The notes under the pieces: model-generated
Databases searched by the model: none
What the model was told of the DNA's origin: nothing
The model's input: the letters and a program-made list of their open reading frames with translations, nothing else
Program-made: the position numbers and the translations under genes
Assembly: GCA_051649785.1 (NCBI GenBank)
Contig: JBOFHT010000036.1
Span: 1 to 10,808 of the forward strand
Length of the DNA: 10,808 bases
Direction of reading: 5' to 3'
DNA from: JBOFHT01 sp051649785
Lineage (GTDB): Archaea; Methanobacteriota; Methanobacteria; Methanobacteriales; Methanobacteriaceae
In this document: piece after piece, positions 1-5,857 of the stretch
How positions within the stretch are numbered: position 1 is the stretch's first letter
Layout: each line of letters opens with the position of its first letter

Positions 1-3
1 AGG

Positions 4-18
4 GGAAACATTTATAAG
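4..18 (+). promoter_or_regulatory. Possible BRE/TATA promoter at the left edge
   Basis: Purine-rich gggaaaca is followed by TTTATAAG at 10-17, the form of an archaeal BRE plus TATA box. It would start transcription near base 40, about 375 bases ahead of rpl7ae. It may serve a long leader or a small RNA. The match is short and the region is AT-rich, so chance is possible. Confidence 0.3.
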
Positions 19-340
19 TAATTAAAATATATTTATTATAGTCTAATTCTTAGAATTTCTATTTTTAGATTTTTCAATGATTTACTTGTTTTAGATAAAA
101 GATATCTCAAGTAATAGAATTAGTATTGTTCATTTATAAAATACTTTAAAGAGTATTTTGTGAAGTTTAACAGTAAATATTGTTATAACAGCAATTTATT
201 ACAATTATAAATTTATTAAGTTCCTTTACTAATTACTAAACTATTTTAGAATATGTATTAATGAAAATATGTATTATTTTAGTAAATACTTTAATAAACT
301 TAATATTATTTTATTGCAGTTATAATATTTGCTGATGGAT

Positions 341-391
341 GGATCACTTAATAAAACACAAAAAATACATTAAATAATGTGTAAGTGTTCC
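341..391 (+). promoter_or_regulatory. Predicted RNA hairpin just ahead of the rpl7ae ribosome-binding site
   Basis: GGATCACTTA (341-350) pairs with TAAGTGTTCC (382-391): nine Watson-Crick pairs with a single U-U mismatch. A short inner helix CACA/TGTG (357-360 with 378-381) can stack on it, leaving a one-sided AUAAAA bulge. The Shine-Dalgarno AAAGGAGG begins about 8 bases after the stem. L7Ae binds kink-turns and is reported to regulate its own mRNA in some archaea, so this leader is a candidate control element. However, I do not see the tandem G-A pairs that define a kink-turn. Confidence 0.45.
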
Positions 392-414
392 GTGTGAAAA
401 AGGAGGTAAATAAT

Positions 415-783
415 ATGGCAGGAATTTATGTAAAATTTGATACACCACAGGAAATCGCAGATAAGGTAGAAGAAGCTTTGGAAATCGCAAAAAACACTGG
501 TAAAGTAGCTAAAGGTACTAATGAAGTTACTAAATTTATTGAAAGAGGGAATGCAAAACTTGTTGTTATTGCAGAAAATGTTGAGCCAGAAGAGATTGTT
601 GCTCACTTACCAGTTTTAGCTGATGAAAAAGAAATACCTTATGCTTATTTAGCTACTAAAGAAGAAGTTGGTGGAGCTGCTGGATTAAATGTTGGCACTG
701 CTTCAGCTTGTATTGTTGAAGCTGGTGAAGCTGAAGAATTAGTAGCTGAAATTGTAGAAAAAGTTGCAGAACTTAAAAACTAA
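415..783 (+). CDS. rpl7ae: Large ribosomal subunit protein eL8 (L7Ae)
   Basis: This 122-aa protein is archaeal L7Ae. It binds kink-turn RNA in 23S rRNA and is also a shared subunit of box C/D and H/ACA guide RNPs and of archaeal RNase P. The RNA-contacting motif GTNEVTK is at residues 34-40, followed by the family pattern EKEIPYAYL (71-79) and the LNVGTASACI segment (91-100). Length is typical. An in-frame ATG ten codons upstream (385) was rejected because it lies inside the leader hairpin, and the strong Shine-Dalgarno AAAGGAGG (about 399-406) sits correctly before ATG 415. It heads the cluster rpl7ae-rps28e-rpl24e-ndk, an order I recall from other archaea. The identification is secure. Confidence 0.97.
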   Translation: MAGIYVKFDTPQEIADKVEEALEIAKNTGKVAKGTNEVTKFIERGNAKLVVIAENVEPEEIVAHLPVLADEKEIPYAYLATKEEVGGAAGLNVGTASACIVEAGEAEELVAEIVEKVAELKN

Positions 784-890
784 TTCTAATGTTTCTTCTT
801 AATTAACATTAATGACTGTTTAGTAATATTCAGTTTTTATTCAATATTAATGTTTATTTTAAGAAAGAAATTCTTTTTAAAGGTGGTTAA

Positions 891-1097
891 ATGGAAGAAG
901 GAACTCCAGCAGAGATCATTGAGGTTCTTAAAAGAACTGGAATGACTGGCGAGGTAATGCAAGTTAAATGCAGAATCCTTGATGGTAGAGATAAGGGAAG
1001 AATATTAACTCGAAATATCATGGGCCCTGTTCGTGAAGGGGATATTTTGATGTTATTAGATACTATTAGGGAAGCTAAAGAGATTAAGACTCCTTAA
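891..1097 (+). CDS. rps28e: Small ribosomal subunit protein eS28
   Basis: A 68-aa archaeal/eukaryotic-type S28e, an OB-fold protein of the 30S subunit. The diagnostic core is the segment from GEVMQVKC through ILDGRDKGR and LTRNIMGPVREGDIL (about residues 20-54). The C-terminal family signature usually reads close to ETEREAR; here it is DTIREAK (57-63), a mild divergence. Shine-Dalgarno AAAGGTGG (879-886) is well placed before ATG 891. It lies 107 bases after rpl7ae and is followed, two bases past its stop, by an inverted repeat, then rpl24e. Identity is secure. Confidence 0.96.
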   Translation: MEEGTPAEIIEVLKRTGMTGEVMQVKCRILDGRDKGRILTRNIMGPVREGDILMLLDTIREAKEIKTP

Positions 1098-1098
1098 T

Positions 1099-1117
1099 TG
1101 TTTGATTTAATCAAACA
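1099..1117 (+). promoter_or_regulatory. Perfect inverted repeat between rps28e and rpl24e
   Basis: TGTTTGATT (1099-1107) and AATCAAACA (1109-1117) are exact reverse complements around one base. As RNA this gives a 7-bp stem with a 5-base loop, starting two bases after the rps28e stop. No T-run follows, so it does not look like an intrinsic terminator. It may be an RNA-processing or stability element separating rps28e from rpl24e, or a protein-binding site. Confidence 0.4.
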
Positions 1118-1142
1118 CTTGATCTTATACGAGGTGTAGAAC

Positions 1143-1301
1143 ATGAGATTATGTTCATTCTGTAATAAAGAAATGGAAGAAGGAACTGGAAAAATGTATG
1201 TTAAAAAAGACGGTTCAGTTTACTTTTTCTGTAGTAGTAAATGTGAAAAAAATATGATAAAACTTGGAAGAGTTCCAAGGAAAGTCAAGTGGGTTAAATA
1301 G
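1143..1301 (+). CDS. rpl24e: Large ribosomal subunit protein eL24 (L24e), zinc-binding
   Basis: A 52-aa protein reading MRLCSFCNKEMEEGTG at its start and ending RKVKWVK. It is archaeal L24e, a compact zinc-ribbon protein of the 50S subunit. The four metal ligands are visible as C4, C7, C30 and C34 (CxxC and CxxxC). The segment MYVKKDGSVYFFCSSKCEKN (18-37) is the family core. Archaeal L24e is normally this short and lacks the long eukaryotic tail. Shine-Dalgarno GAGGTG (1131-1136) lies six bases before ATG 1143. The gene sits between rps28e (45 bases upstream) and ndk (31 bases downstream), probably in one transcript. Confidence 0.95.
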   Translation: MRLCSFCNKEMEEGTGKMYVKKDGSVYFFCSSKCEKNMIKLGRVPRKVKWVK

Positions 1302-1332
1302 CATCACTCATTAAATAATTGGATGAATAATT

Positions 1333-1785
1333 ATGATGGAAAAAAGTTTCGTTATGATGAAACCTGATGCTGTTAAAAGACGGCTCATAGGAAAGATTTT
1401 AAATCGTTTTGAAGAGAAAGGACTCCAAGTTATAGGAGTTAAAATGTTACAAATTAGTGAATCTTTAGCTAAAGAACACTATGGTGAACATAGTGAAAAA
1501 CCTTTCTTTAATGATTTAGTTGAATATATAACTTCAGCTCCTGTTTTAGCTATGGTTATTAAAGGTGATGATTCTATTAGTACTATTCGTAAAATGGTTG
1601 GTGCAACTAACCCTAAAGAAGCAGATCTTGGTACTATTAGAGGGGACTATGCTTTAGATATGGGTAGGAATATAATACATGCATCTGATGCTCCAGAATC
1701 AGCTAAAAGAGAAGTAGCTCTTTTCTTTAATGATAATGAAGTATGTGAATATTCAACATTAGATGAAAGTATGATTTATGAATAG
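1333..1785 (+). CDS. ndk: Nucleoside diphosphate kinase
   Basis: A 150-aa cytoplasmic NDP kinase that moves the gamma-phosphate of ATP to other nucleoside diphosphates through a phosphohistidine. The N terminus (EKSFVMMKPDAVKRRLIG, 3-20) and the active-site segment GRNIIHASDAPESAKRE (111-127) are characteristic; the catalytic histidine is H116. Other family landmarks are KPFFNDLVEYITSAPVLAMV (56-75) and the IRGDYA segment (102-107). Length is normal. Two consecutive ATG codons (1333 and 1336) could start translation; the weak purine-rich GGATGA (1321-1326) suits either. It closes the rpl7ae cluster before infB and supplies NTPs, including GTP used by the neighbouring initiation GTPases. Confidence 0.95.
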   Translation: MMEKSFVMMKPDAVKRRLIGKILNRFEEKGLQVIGVKMLQISESLAKEHYGEHSEKPFFNDLVEYITSAPVLAMVIKGDDSISTIRKMVGATNPKEADLGTIRGDYALDMGRNIIHASDAPESAKREVALFFNDNEVCEYSTLDESMIYE

Positions 1786-1815
1786 CTTATTTAAAAATAA
1801 ATTGTTTATAAAATG

Positions 1816-1846
1816 TATTTTTTATAAATATATTTTTTTATAAATA
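1816..1846 (+). promoter_or_regulatory. Tandem T-tract/TATA repeat between ndk and infB
   Basis: Two adjacent near-identical units, TATTTTTTATAAATA (1816-1830) and TATTTTTTTATAAATA (1831-1846), each combine a T6/T7 run with a TATAAATA box. They are flanked by another direct repeat, ATTGTTTATA(A/G)AAT(G/A)TAT at 1801-1818 and 1848-1865. Euryarchaeal RNA polymerase stops at T-runs, so the same element could terminate ndk transcripts and provide TATA boxes for infB. The second box would start RNA near 1867. Confidence 0.4.
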
Positions 1847-1893
1847 GATTGTTTATAGAATATATTATTATTAAAAAAATTTAAAAAGATATT

Positions 1894-3714
1894 ATGAAGA
1901 TTCGTTCACCTATTGTTTCTGTTTTAGGTCATGTAGACCATGGTAAAACTACTTTACTAGATTCTATAAGAGGTAGTACAGTTGCTGATAAAGAAGCAGG
2001 TGGTATAACTCAACATATAGGTGCTACTGAAATACCTATGGAAACAGTAAGTGATATTTGTGGAGATTTTATTAGTAAATTAACAATAAAAGATACTATT
2101 CCCGGATTGTTTTTCATTGATACTCCAGGACATGCAGCATTTACCACATTACGTAAGCGTGGTGGTGCTTTAGCAGATTTAGCTATTTTAATTGTTGATA
2201 TTAATGAAGGTTTTAAACCTCAAACTTATGAAGCAATTAACATACTTAAAATGTATAAAACTCCTTTTATTGTTGCTGCTAATAAAGTTGATAGAATATT
2301 TGGTTGGGACTCTTATCCCAATAGCTCTTTTTCAAATACTTTTAAAAAGCAAGCTGCAAGTGTACAGCAAGGTTTAGATAATCTTGTTTATGAACTTGTA
2401 GGTATTTTACACAAAGAAGGATTTCAATCTGAAAGATTTGACCGTGTATCTGATTTTGGTTCTCAAATTTCTATTATTCCTATTAGTGCTAGGACTGGAG
2501 AAGGATTTCATGAATTATTAGCTATGCTTTTAGGTTTAGCTCAAGAATACTTAACTGAGCAATTACAAATTCAAGAAGACTCTCCAGCTAAAGGTACTAT
2601 TTTAGAAATTAAAGAAGAAACAGGGTTAGGTTTAACTATTGATGCTATTATTTATGATGGAATTTTACATAAAAATGATAAAATTGCATTAATGGCTAAT
2701 GAACCTATTGTTACTAAAGTCAGGTCTCTTTTAAGACCAAAACCTCTTGAGGAAATGAGGGAATCTAAAACTAAATTCAATAAACTTAATGAAGTAGTAG
2801 CTGCAGCAGGTATTAAAATTGTAGCTCCTAATATTGAAGATGTTATTTCTGGCTCTCCTTTAAGAACTATTCCTAATACAGATGATATGAACAGCAATGA
2901 TACTGAATTTACTGAAAATAAAGTTTGTGAGGAAGTCTTAAAAGAAGTTGAAGACATTAAAGTTGACACTGATGAAAATGGAATTATGGTTAAAGCTGAT
3001 ACATTAGGTTCTCTTGAAGCTATTGTTAATTTACTTAAGTCTATGGATATTCCAATTAAAATAGCTGATATTGGTGATATTTCACGACGTGATGTTGTAA
3101 ATGCATCTATTGCAAAACAGCAAGATGTTTTATATGGTGTGATTATTGCATTTAATGTTAAAATTCACCCTAAAGCAGAAAGTGAGCTTCAAAGTTCTAA
3201 TATTAAAGTATTTTCTGGTGATGTTGTTTATCAAATCACAGAAGAATATCAAAAATGGATTGATGAAACTAAAGAATCTCAGAAAAAATTATGGTTAGAT
3301 TCTATTATTAAACCCGCTAAAATTCGTAGTATTCCTAAACTTATTTTTAGACAAAGTAAACCTGCTATATTAGGTATTGAAGTTTTAAGTGGTACTGTAA
3401 AGCAAGGTAGTACTCTTATTAATAAGGATGGCATTGTTATTGGATCTATTGAAAGTATGGAAGATAAAGGTGACACTTTAAAATCTATTACTAGAGGTCA
3501 AAAAGTAGCTATGGGAATTAGAGAAGCTATTGTTGGTAAATTCTTTGAAGAAGGAGATGAACTTTATGTTGATATTCCTGAGAAGCATTACAAAATTTTA
3601 GAACGGGAACTTAAAGATAAACTAACTGAAGATGAGTTTGAAACCCTTAATCAATTTTTAGATATTAAACGGAATATTGAGTCTGACTGGGGTAACTTTG
3701 AGCTTTTTGAATAA
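1894..3714 (+). CDS. infB: Translation initiation factor aIF5B (IF2-like GTPase)
   Basis: A 606-aa archaeal IF5B, the GTPase that promotes subunit joining and initiator tRNA placement. The G domain (about 1-215) shows G1 GHVDHGKT (12-19), the switch I region GGITQHIGAT (37-46), G3 DTPGH (76-80), G4 NKVD (130-133) and G5 SAR (198-200). Domain II follows, with KGTILEIKEE near 233-242. Domain III holds KADTLGSLEA (367-376). Domain IV is the C-terminal barrel beginning around SIPKLIFRQ. Length is normal for archaea and no intein interrupts the P-loop. The start ATG 1894 has no Shine-Dalgarno: the preceding 20 bases are almost all A/T. Translation may be leaderless or Shine-Dalgarno-independent. 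It is probably transcribed from its own promoter. Confidence 0.97.
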   Translation: MKIRSPIVSVLGHVDHGKTTLLDSIRGSTVADKEAGGITQHIGATEIPMETVSDICGDFISKLTIKDTIPGLFFIDTPGHAAFTTLRKRGGALADLAILIVDINEGFKPQTYEAINILKMYKTPFIVAANKVDRIFGWDSYPNSSFSNTFKKQAASVQQGLDNLVYELVGILHKEGFQSERFDRVSDFGSQISIIPISARTGEGFHELLAMLLGLAQEYLTEQLQIQEDSPAKGTILEIKEETGLGLTIDAIIYDGILHKNDKIALMANEPIVTKVRSLLRPKPLEEMRESKTKFNKLNEVVAAAGIKIVAPNIEDVISGSPLRTIPNTDDMNSNDTEFTENKVCEEVLKEVEDIKVDTDENGIMVKADTLGSLEAIVNLLKSMDIPIKIADIGDISRRDVVNASIAKQQDVLYGVIIAFNVKIHPKAESELQSSNIKVFSGDVVYQITEEYQKWIDETKESQKKLWLDSIIKPAKIRSIPKLIFRQSKPAILGIEVLSGTVKQGSTLINKDGIVIGSIESMEDKGDTLKSITRGQKVAMGIREAIVGKFFEEGDELYVDIPEKHYKILERELKDKLTEDEFETLNQFLDIKRNIESDWGNFELFE

Positions 3715-3837
3715 TATTTTTTAGATTAATATTTATTAAAGTAATATTTATTAATGTTTAATTAGTGTTTAATTAATTATCAAGTAAATCAAAGAATTAA
3801 AATTTAAAGGAAAATTATAAATTAAAGGAGGAATTTT
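3715..3837. repeat. Spacer with small tandem repeats between infB and rps6e
   Basis: A T6 run (3717-3722) directly follows the infB stop and may end its transcript. TAATATTTATTAA occurs twice 15 bases apart (3727-3739 and 3742-3754). TGTTTAATTA(G/A) is an exact head-to-tail pair apart from its last base (3755-3765 and 3766-3776). The rest is AT-rich leader leading to a strong Shine-Dalgarno. A promoter for rps6e probably lies here but no single TATA box stands out at a suitable distance. Confidence 0.45.
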
Positions 3838-4233
3838 TTGGCATTTAAAGTTGTTGTATCTGATAAAGCAGAAAGTCACCAAATTGAAGTTGATTCCAAA
3901 GATAATAAAAAATTTATTGGTTTAACTATTGGAGAAGAGTTCGAGGGTAGCTTTGTTGGTTTAGAAGGTTATAGTTTAAAAATAACCGGTGGTAGTGATA
4001 AAAACGGTTTTCCAATGAAAAAAGATGTTAGTGGACCAAGGAGAATTAAAAGTTTACTATCAGGTGGAATTGGTTACAAACCTAAAGCTAACGGTGTTAA
4101 AAGAAGAAAAACTCTTAGAGGGAACACTATTTCGGATGATATAGTTCAAATTAACACTATTGTAGCTAAAACAGGTAATAAATCCTTAGCTGATTTGTTA
4201 AACCCTGAAGAAGCAAAAGATGCAGAAGAATAG
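3838..4233 (+). CDS. rps6e: Small ribosomal subunit protein eS6
   Basis: A 131-aa archaeal S6e of the 30S subunit. The N-terminal barrel begins FKVVVSDKAESHQIEVD, followed by the family landmarks KFIGLTIGEEFEG (25-37), LKITGGSDKNGFPMKKDVSG (47-66), RRIKSLLSGGIGYKP (68-82) and the basic RRKTLRGNTIS motif (89-99). Archaeal S6e lacks the long phosphorylated tail of eukaryotic S6, and this length fits. The start is TTG 3838, supported by an exact Shine-Dalgarno AAAGGAGG (3824-3831) six bases upstream and by the conserved N terminus. The C terminus ends in an acidic stretch (NPEEAKDAEE). It stands alone between two AT-rich spacers, placed between the two initiation GTPase genes. Confidence 0.96.
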   Translation: MAFKVVVSDKAESHQIEVDSKDNKKFIGLTIGEEFEGSFVGLEGYSLKITGGSDKNGFPMKKDVSGPRRIKSLLSGGIGYKPKANGVKRRKTLRGNTISDDIVQINTIVAKTGNKSLADLLNPEEAKDAEE

Positions 4234-4256
4234 ATTTATTAGTAAATAGTTTAATA

Positions 4257-4322
4257 AATAGTTTAAATAGCTAATTAATAACTAATTAATAAAATAACTA
4301 TTCTTTTAATTCTTTTATTTAT
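4257..4322 (+). terminator. Possible rps6e terminator
   Basis: A 7-bp potential stem (AATAGTT with AACTATT, about 4257-4301) is followed by a T-rich stretch with two TTCTTTTA units (4301-4317). Archaeal termination depends mainly on T-runs; these are only T4 runs, so the call is moderate to weak. Confidence 0.3.
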
Positions 4323-4413
4323 TATATCATAGTTTATTATTGTCACTTGTATTAATAGTTATATAATATAAAATACAAATAATATAGTAAGTTATAATTT
4401 TAGACACAATATT

Positions 4414-4485
4414 AATATTTTTATTAATGTTGTTATCAATATTTTTATTAATATCATTACTAATATTAAGTATATTAATAATATT
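4414..4485. repeat. Degenerate 24-base tandem repeat
   Basis: AATATTTTTATTAAT occurs exactly at 4414-4428 and 4438-4452, 24 bases apart; a third, weaker copy begins AATATTAAG at 4462. The unit ends (GTTGTTATC and ATCATTACT) are only loosely alike. It lies in the leader/promoter spacer upstream of the aIF2-gamma gene. With such base composition this may be slippage-derived sequence rather than a functional site. Confidence 0.45.
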
Positions 4486-4624
4486 TAAATTTATTAATAA
4501 TGTTTATTTAATATTTATGCAATTTAATAAAATCAATAATATGATATAATTTATTATCAAATTAACCAAATTAATTTAACAAAATTAATTAAATAATTAA
4601 TTAAATATAAAGCAGGTGTAATCT

Positions 4625-5857
4625 GTGAAAGTGCAATCTGATGTTAATATAGGGCTAGTGGGTCATGTAGATCATGGTAAGACAACTCTTACTAAAGCAT
4701 TATCTGGTATATGGACTGATACCCACAGTGAAGAAACAAAAAGAGGCATATCCATTAGATTAGGTTATGCAGATATTACATTTAAAAAATGTAGTAAATG
4801 TGATGAACCTATGTGTTATACTACAGCTTTAGTTTGTGAGCATTGTGGAAGTGAAACTGAGACTTTAAGAAAGGTTTCCTTTGTAGATGCTCCTGGTCAC
4901 GAAACTCTTATGGCTACTATGCTTTCTGGTGCAGCGATTATGGATGGTGCTGTACTTGTAATTGCAGCTAATGAAGAGTGTCCTCAGCCTCAAACTAAAG
5001 AACATTTAATGGCTCTTGATGTAATTGGAGTTACAAATGTTGTTGTAGTCCAAAATAAAATTGATATTGTCTCAAAAGAAAGAGCTGTTGAAAGCTACAA
5101 TGAAATTAAAGAGTTTGTTAAAGGAACTTGTGCTGAAGATGCACCAATTATACCAGTTTCAGCTCAACAAGGAGCTAATGTTGATGTTTTAATTGATGTT
5201 ATTGAAAAGAAAATCCAATCTCCTAAAAAAGATGAGGAAAAAACTCCTAGGATGTATGTTGCAAGGTCTTTTGATATTAATAAACCAGGTTCTCCTCCTA
5301 AAAATATGAAAGGTGGAGTTATTGGTGGAACTTTAACTCAAGGTAAGCTTAAAATTGGGGACGAAATTGAAATAAAACCTGGTTTCCAAAATAAAAAAGA
5401 AGGTAAAGGTAAAATTGAATGGGTTAGTTTAACTTCTACTATAATTGGTCTTAATGCTGGTGGCGAAGATGTTGAAGAAGTCAAAGCTGGTGGTTTAATT
5501 GGAGTAGCTACTACATTAGATCCTGCATTAACTAAAGCAGATTCATTATCTGGTTCTATTGCGGGTAAACCTGGAACATTACCTGAAGTTTTAAATACAT
5601 TGAATATTGAACCTCATCTTTTAGACCGTGTTGTTGGTACTAAAGAAGAACGTGAAGTAGCTCCTATTAAAGTTAATGAACCTTTAATGATTAACAGTGG
5701 AACTACCACTACTATTGGTGTTGTCAATTCATTTAAAGGTAAAAATGCAGTAGCTGATTTAAAATTACCTGTATGTGCAGACCCTGGTGATAGAATAGCT
5801 TTAAGCCGTCGTGTTGGTGCTCGTTGGAGGTTAATTGGTTATGGAATTATCAAATAA
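4625..5857 (+). CDS. eif2g: Translation initiation factor aIF2, gamma subunit (GTPase)
   Basis: A 410-aa core subunit of the aIF2 heterotrimer, which brings Met-tRNAi to the small ribosomal subunit in a GTP-dependent way. The G domain shows G1 GHVDHGKT (13-20), G3 DAPGH (88-92), G4 NKID (144-147) and G5 SAQQGANVD (179-187). The gamma-specific zinc knuckle has C56, C59, C71 and C74 (CxxC twice). SFDINKPGSPPKNMKGGVIG marks the start of domain II, and the end WRLIGYGIIK is the usual domain III terminus. The start is GTG 4625 with Shine-Dalgarno-like GCAGGTGTA upstream. Its last codons contain a GGAGGT Shine-Dalgarno for the overlapping PIN gene, suggesting coupled translation. Confidence 0.98.
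   Translation: MKVQSDVNIGLVGHVDHGKTTLTKALSGIWTDTHSEETKRGISIRLGYADITFKKCSKCDEPMCYTTALVCEHCGSETETLRKVSFVDAPGHETLMATMLSGAAIMDGAVLVIAANEECPQPQTKEHLMALDVIGVTNVVVVQNKIDIVSKERAVESYNEIKEFVKGTCAEDAPIIPVSAQQGANVDVLIDVIEKKIQSPKKDEEKTPRMYVARSFDINKPGSPPKNMKGGVIGGTLTQGKLKIGDEIEIKPGFQNKKEGKGKIEWVSLTSTIIGLNAGGEDVEEVKAGGLIGVATTLDPALTKADSLSGSIAGKPGTLPEVLNTLNIEPHLLDRVVGTKEEREVAPIKVNEPLMINSGTTTTIGVVNSFKGKNAVADLKLPVCADPGDRIALSRRVGARWRLIGYGIIK

Larger units (their letters stand above)
1..414. other. Gene-free AT-rich leader region upstream of rpl7ae
   Basis: No convincing protein gene lies here on either strand. A TATA-like TTTATAAG with a purine-rich BRE-like stretch (gggaaaca) is at 4-17. A perfect 8-bp inverted repeat, AAAATACT (138-145) with AGTATTTT (152-159), could form a small hairpin. 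AATATGTATTA is repeated directly at 250-260 and 266-276. A stronger hairpin at 341-391 is listed separately. Several TATA-like candidates exist (about 205-213, 290-297, 320-328), so the rpl7ae transcription start cannot be fixed. A 12-codon ORF (335-373) overlaps the hairpin but has no clear ribosome-binding site. Confidence 0.6.
4234..4624. other. AT-rich 391-base spacer between rps6e and the aIF2-gamma gene
   Basis: No protein or RNA gene is visible. Just after rps6e, AAATAGTTTAA occurs at 4244-4254 and 4256-4266, and CTAATTAATAA is an exact tandem pair (4271-4281, 4282-4292). AATAGTT can pair with AACTATT (about 4295-4301), and a T-rich tract follows (4302-4320), a plausible rps6e terminator. 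About 24-base repeats lie at 4414-4461. A TATA-like ATGATATAAT at 4541-4550 could be the aIF2-gamma promoter, giving a leader of roughly 50 bases. Confidence 0.5.

Noticed and set aside
138..159. Intrinsic terminator for a gene left of the window
   Set aside because: An exact 8-bp stem exists but it is AT-only, no T-run of useful length follows directly, and no upstream gene is visible.
331..400. A canonical kink-turn or box C/D RNA in the rpl7ae leader
   Set aside because: CUGA and UGA elements occur, but the stem register does not give a 3-base bulge followed by tandem G-A pairs, so only a plain hairpin is claimed.
2652..3476. Reverse-strand open frames inside infB
   Set aside because: They are shadows of a strongly conserved gene, hydrophobic and Ser/Ile/Leu-rich by composition, with no ribosome-binding sites.
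4414..4485. CRISPR-like array
   Set aside because: Units are adjacent without unique spacers of proper size, there are at most two good copies, the sequence is pure AT, and no cas gene is near.
1894..5857. Inteins in aIF5B or aIF2-gamma, which occur in some archaea
   Set aside because: Both proteins have uninterrupted P-loops and normal lengths (606 and 410 aa).
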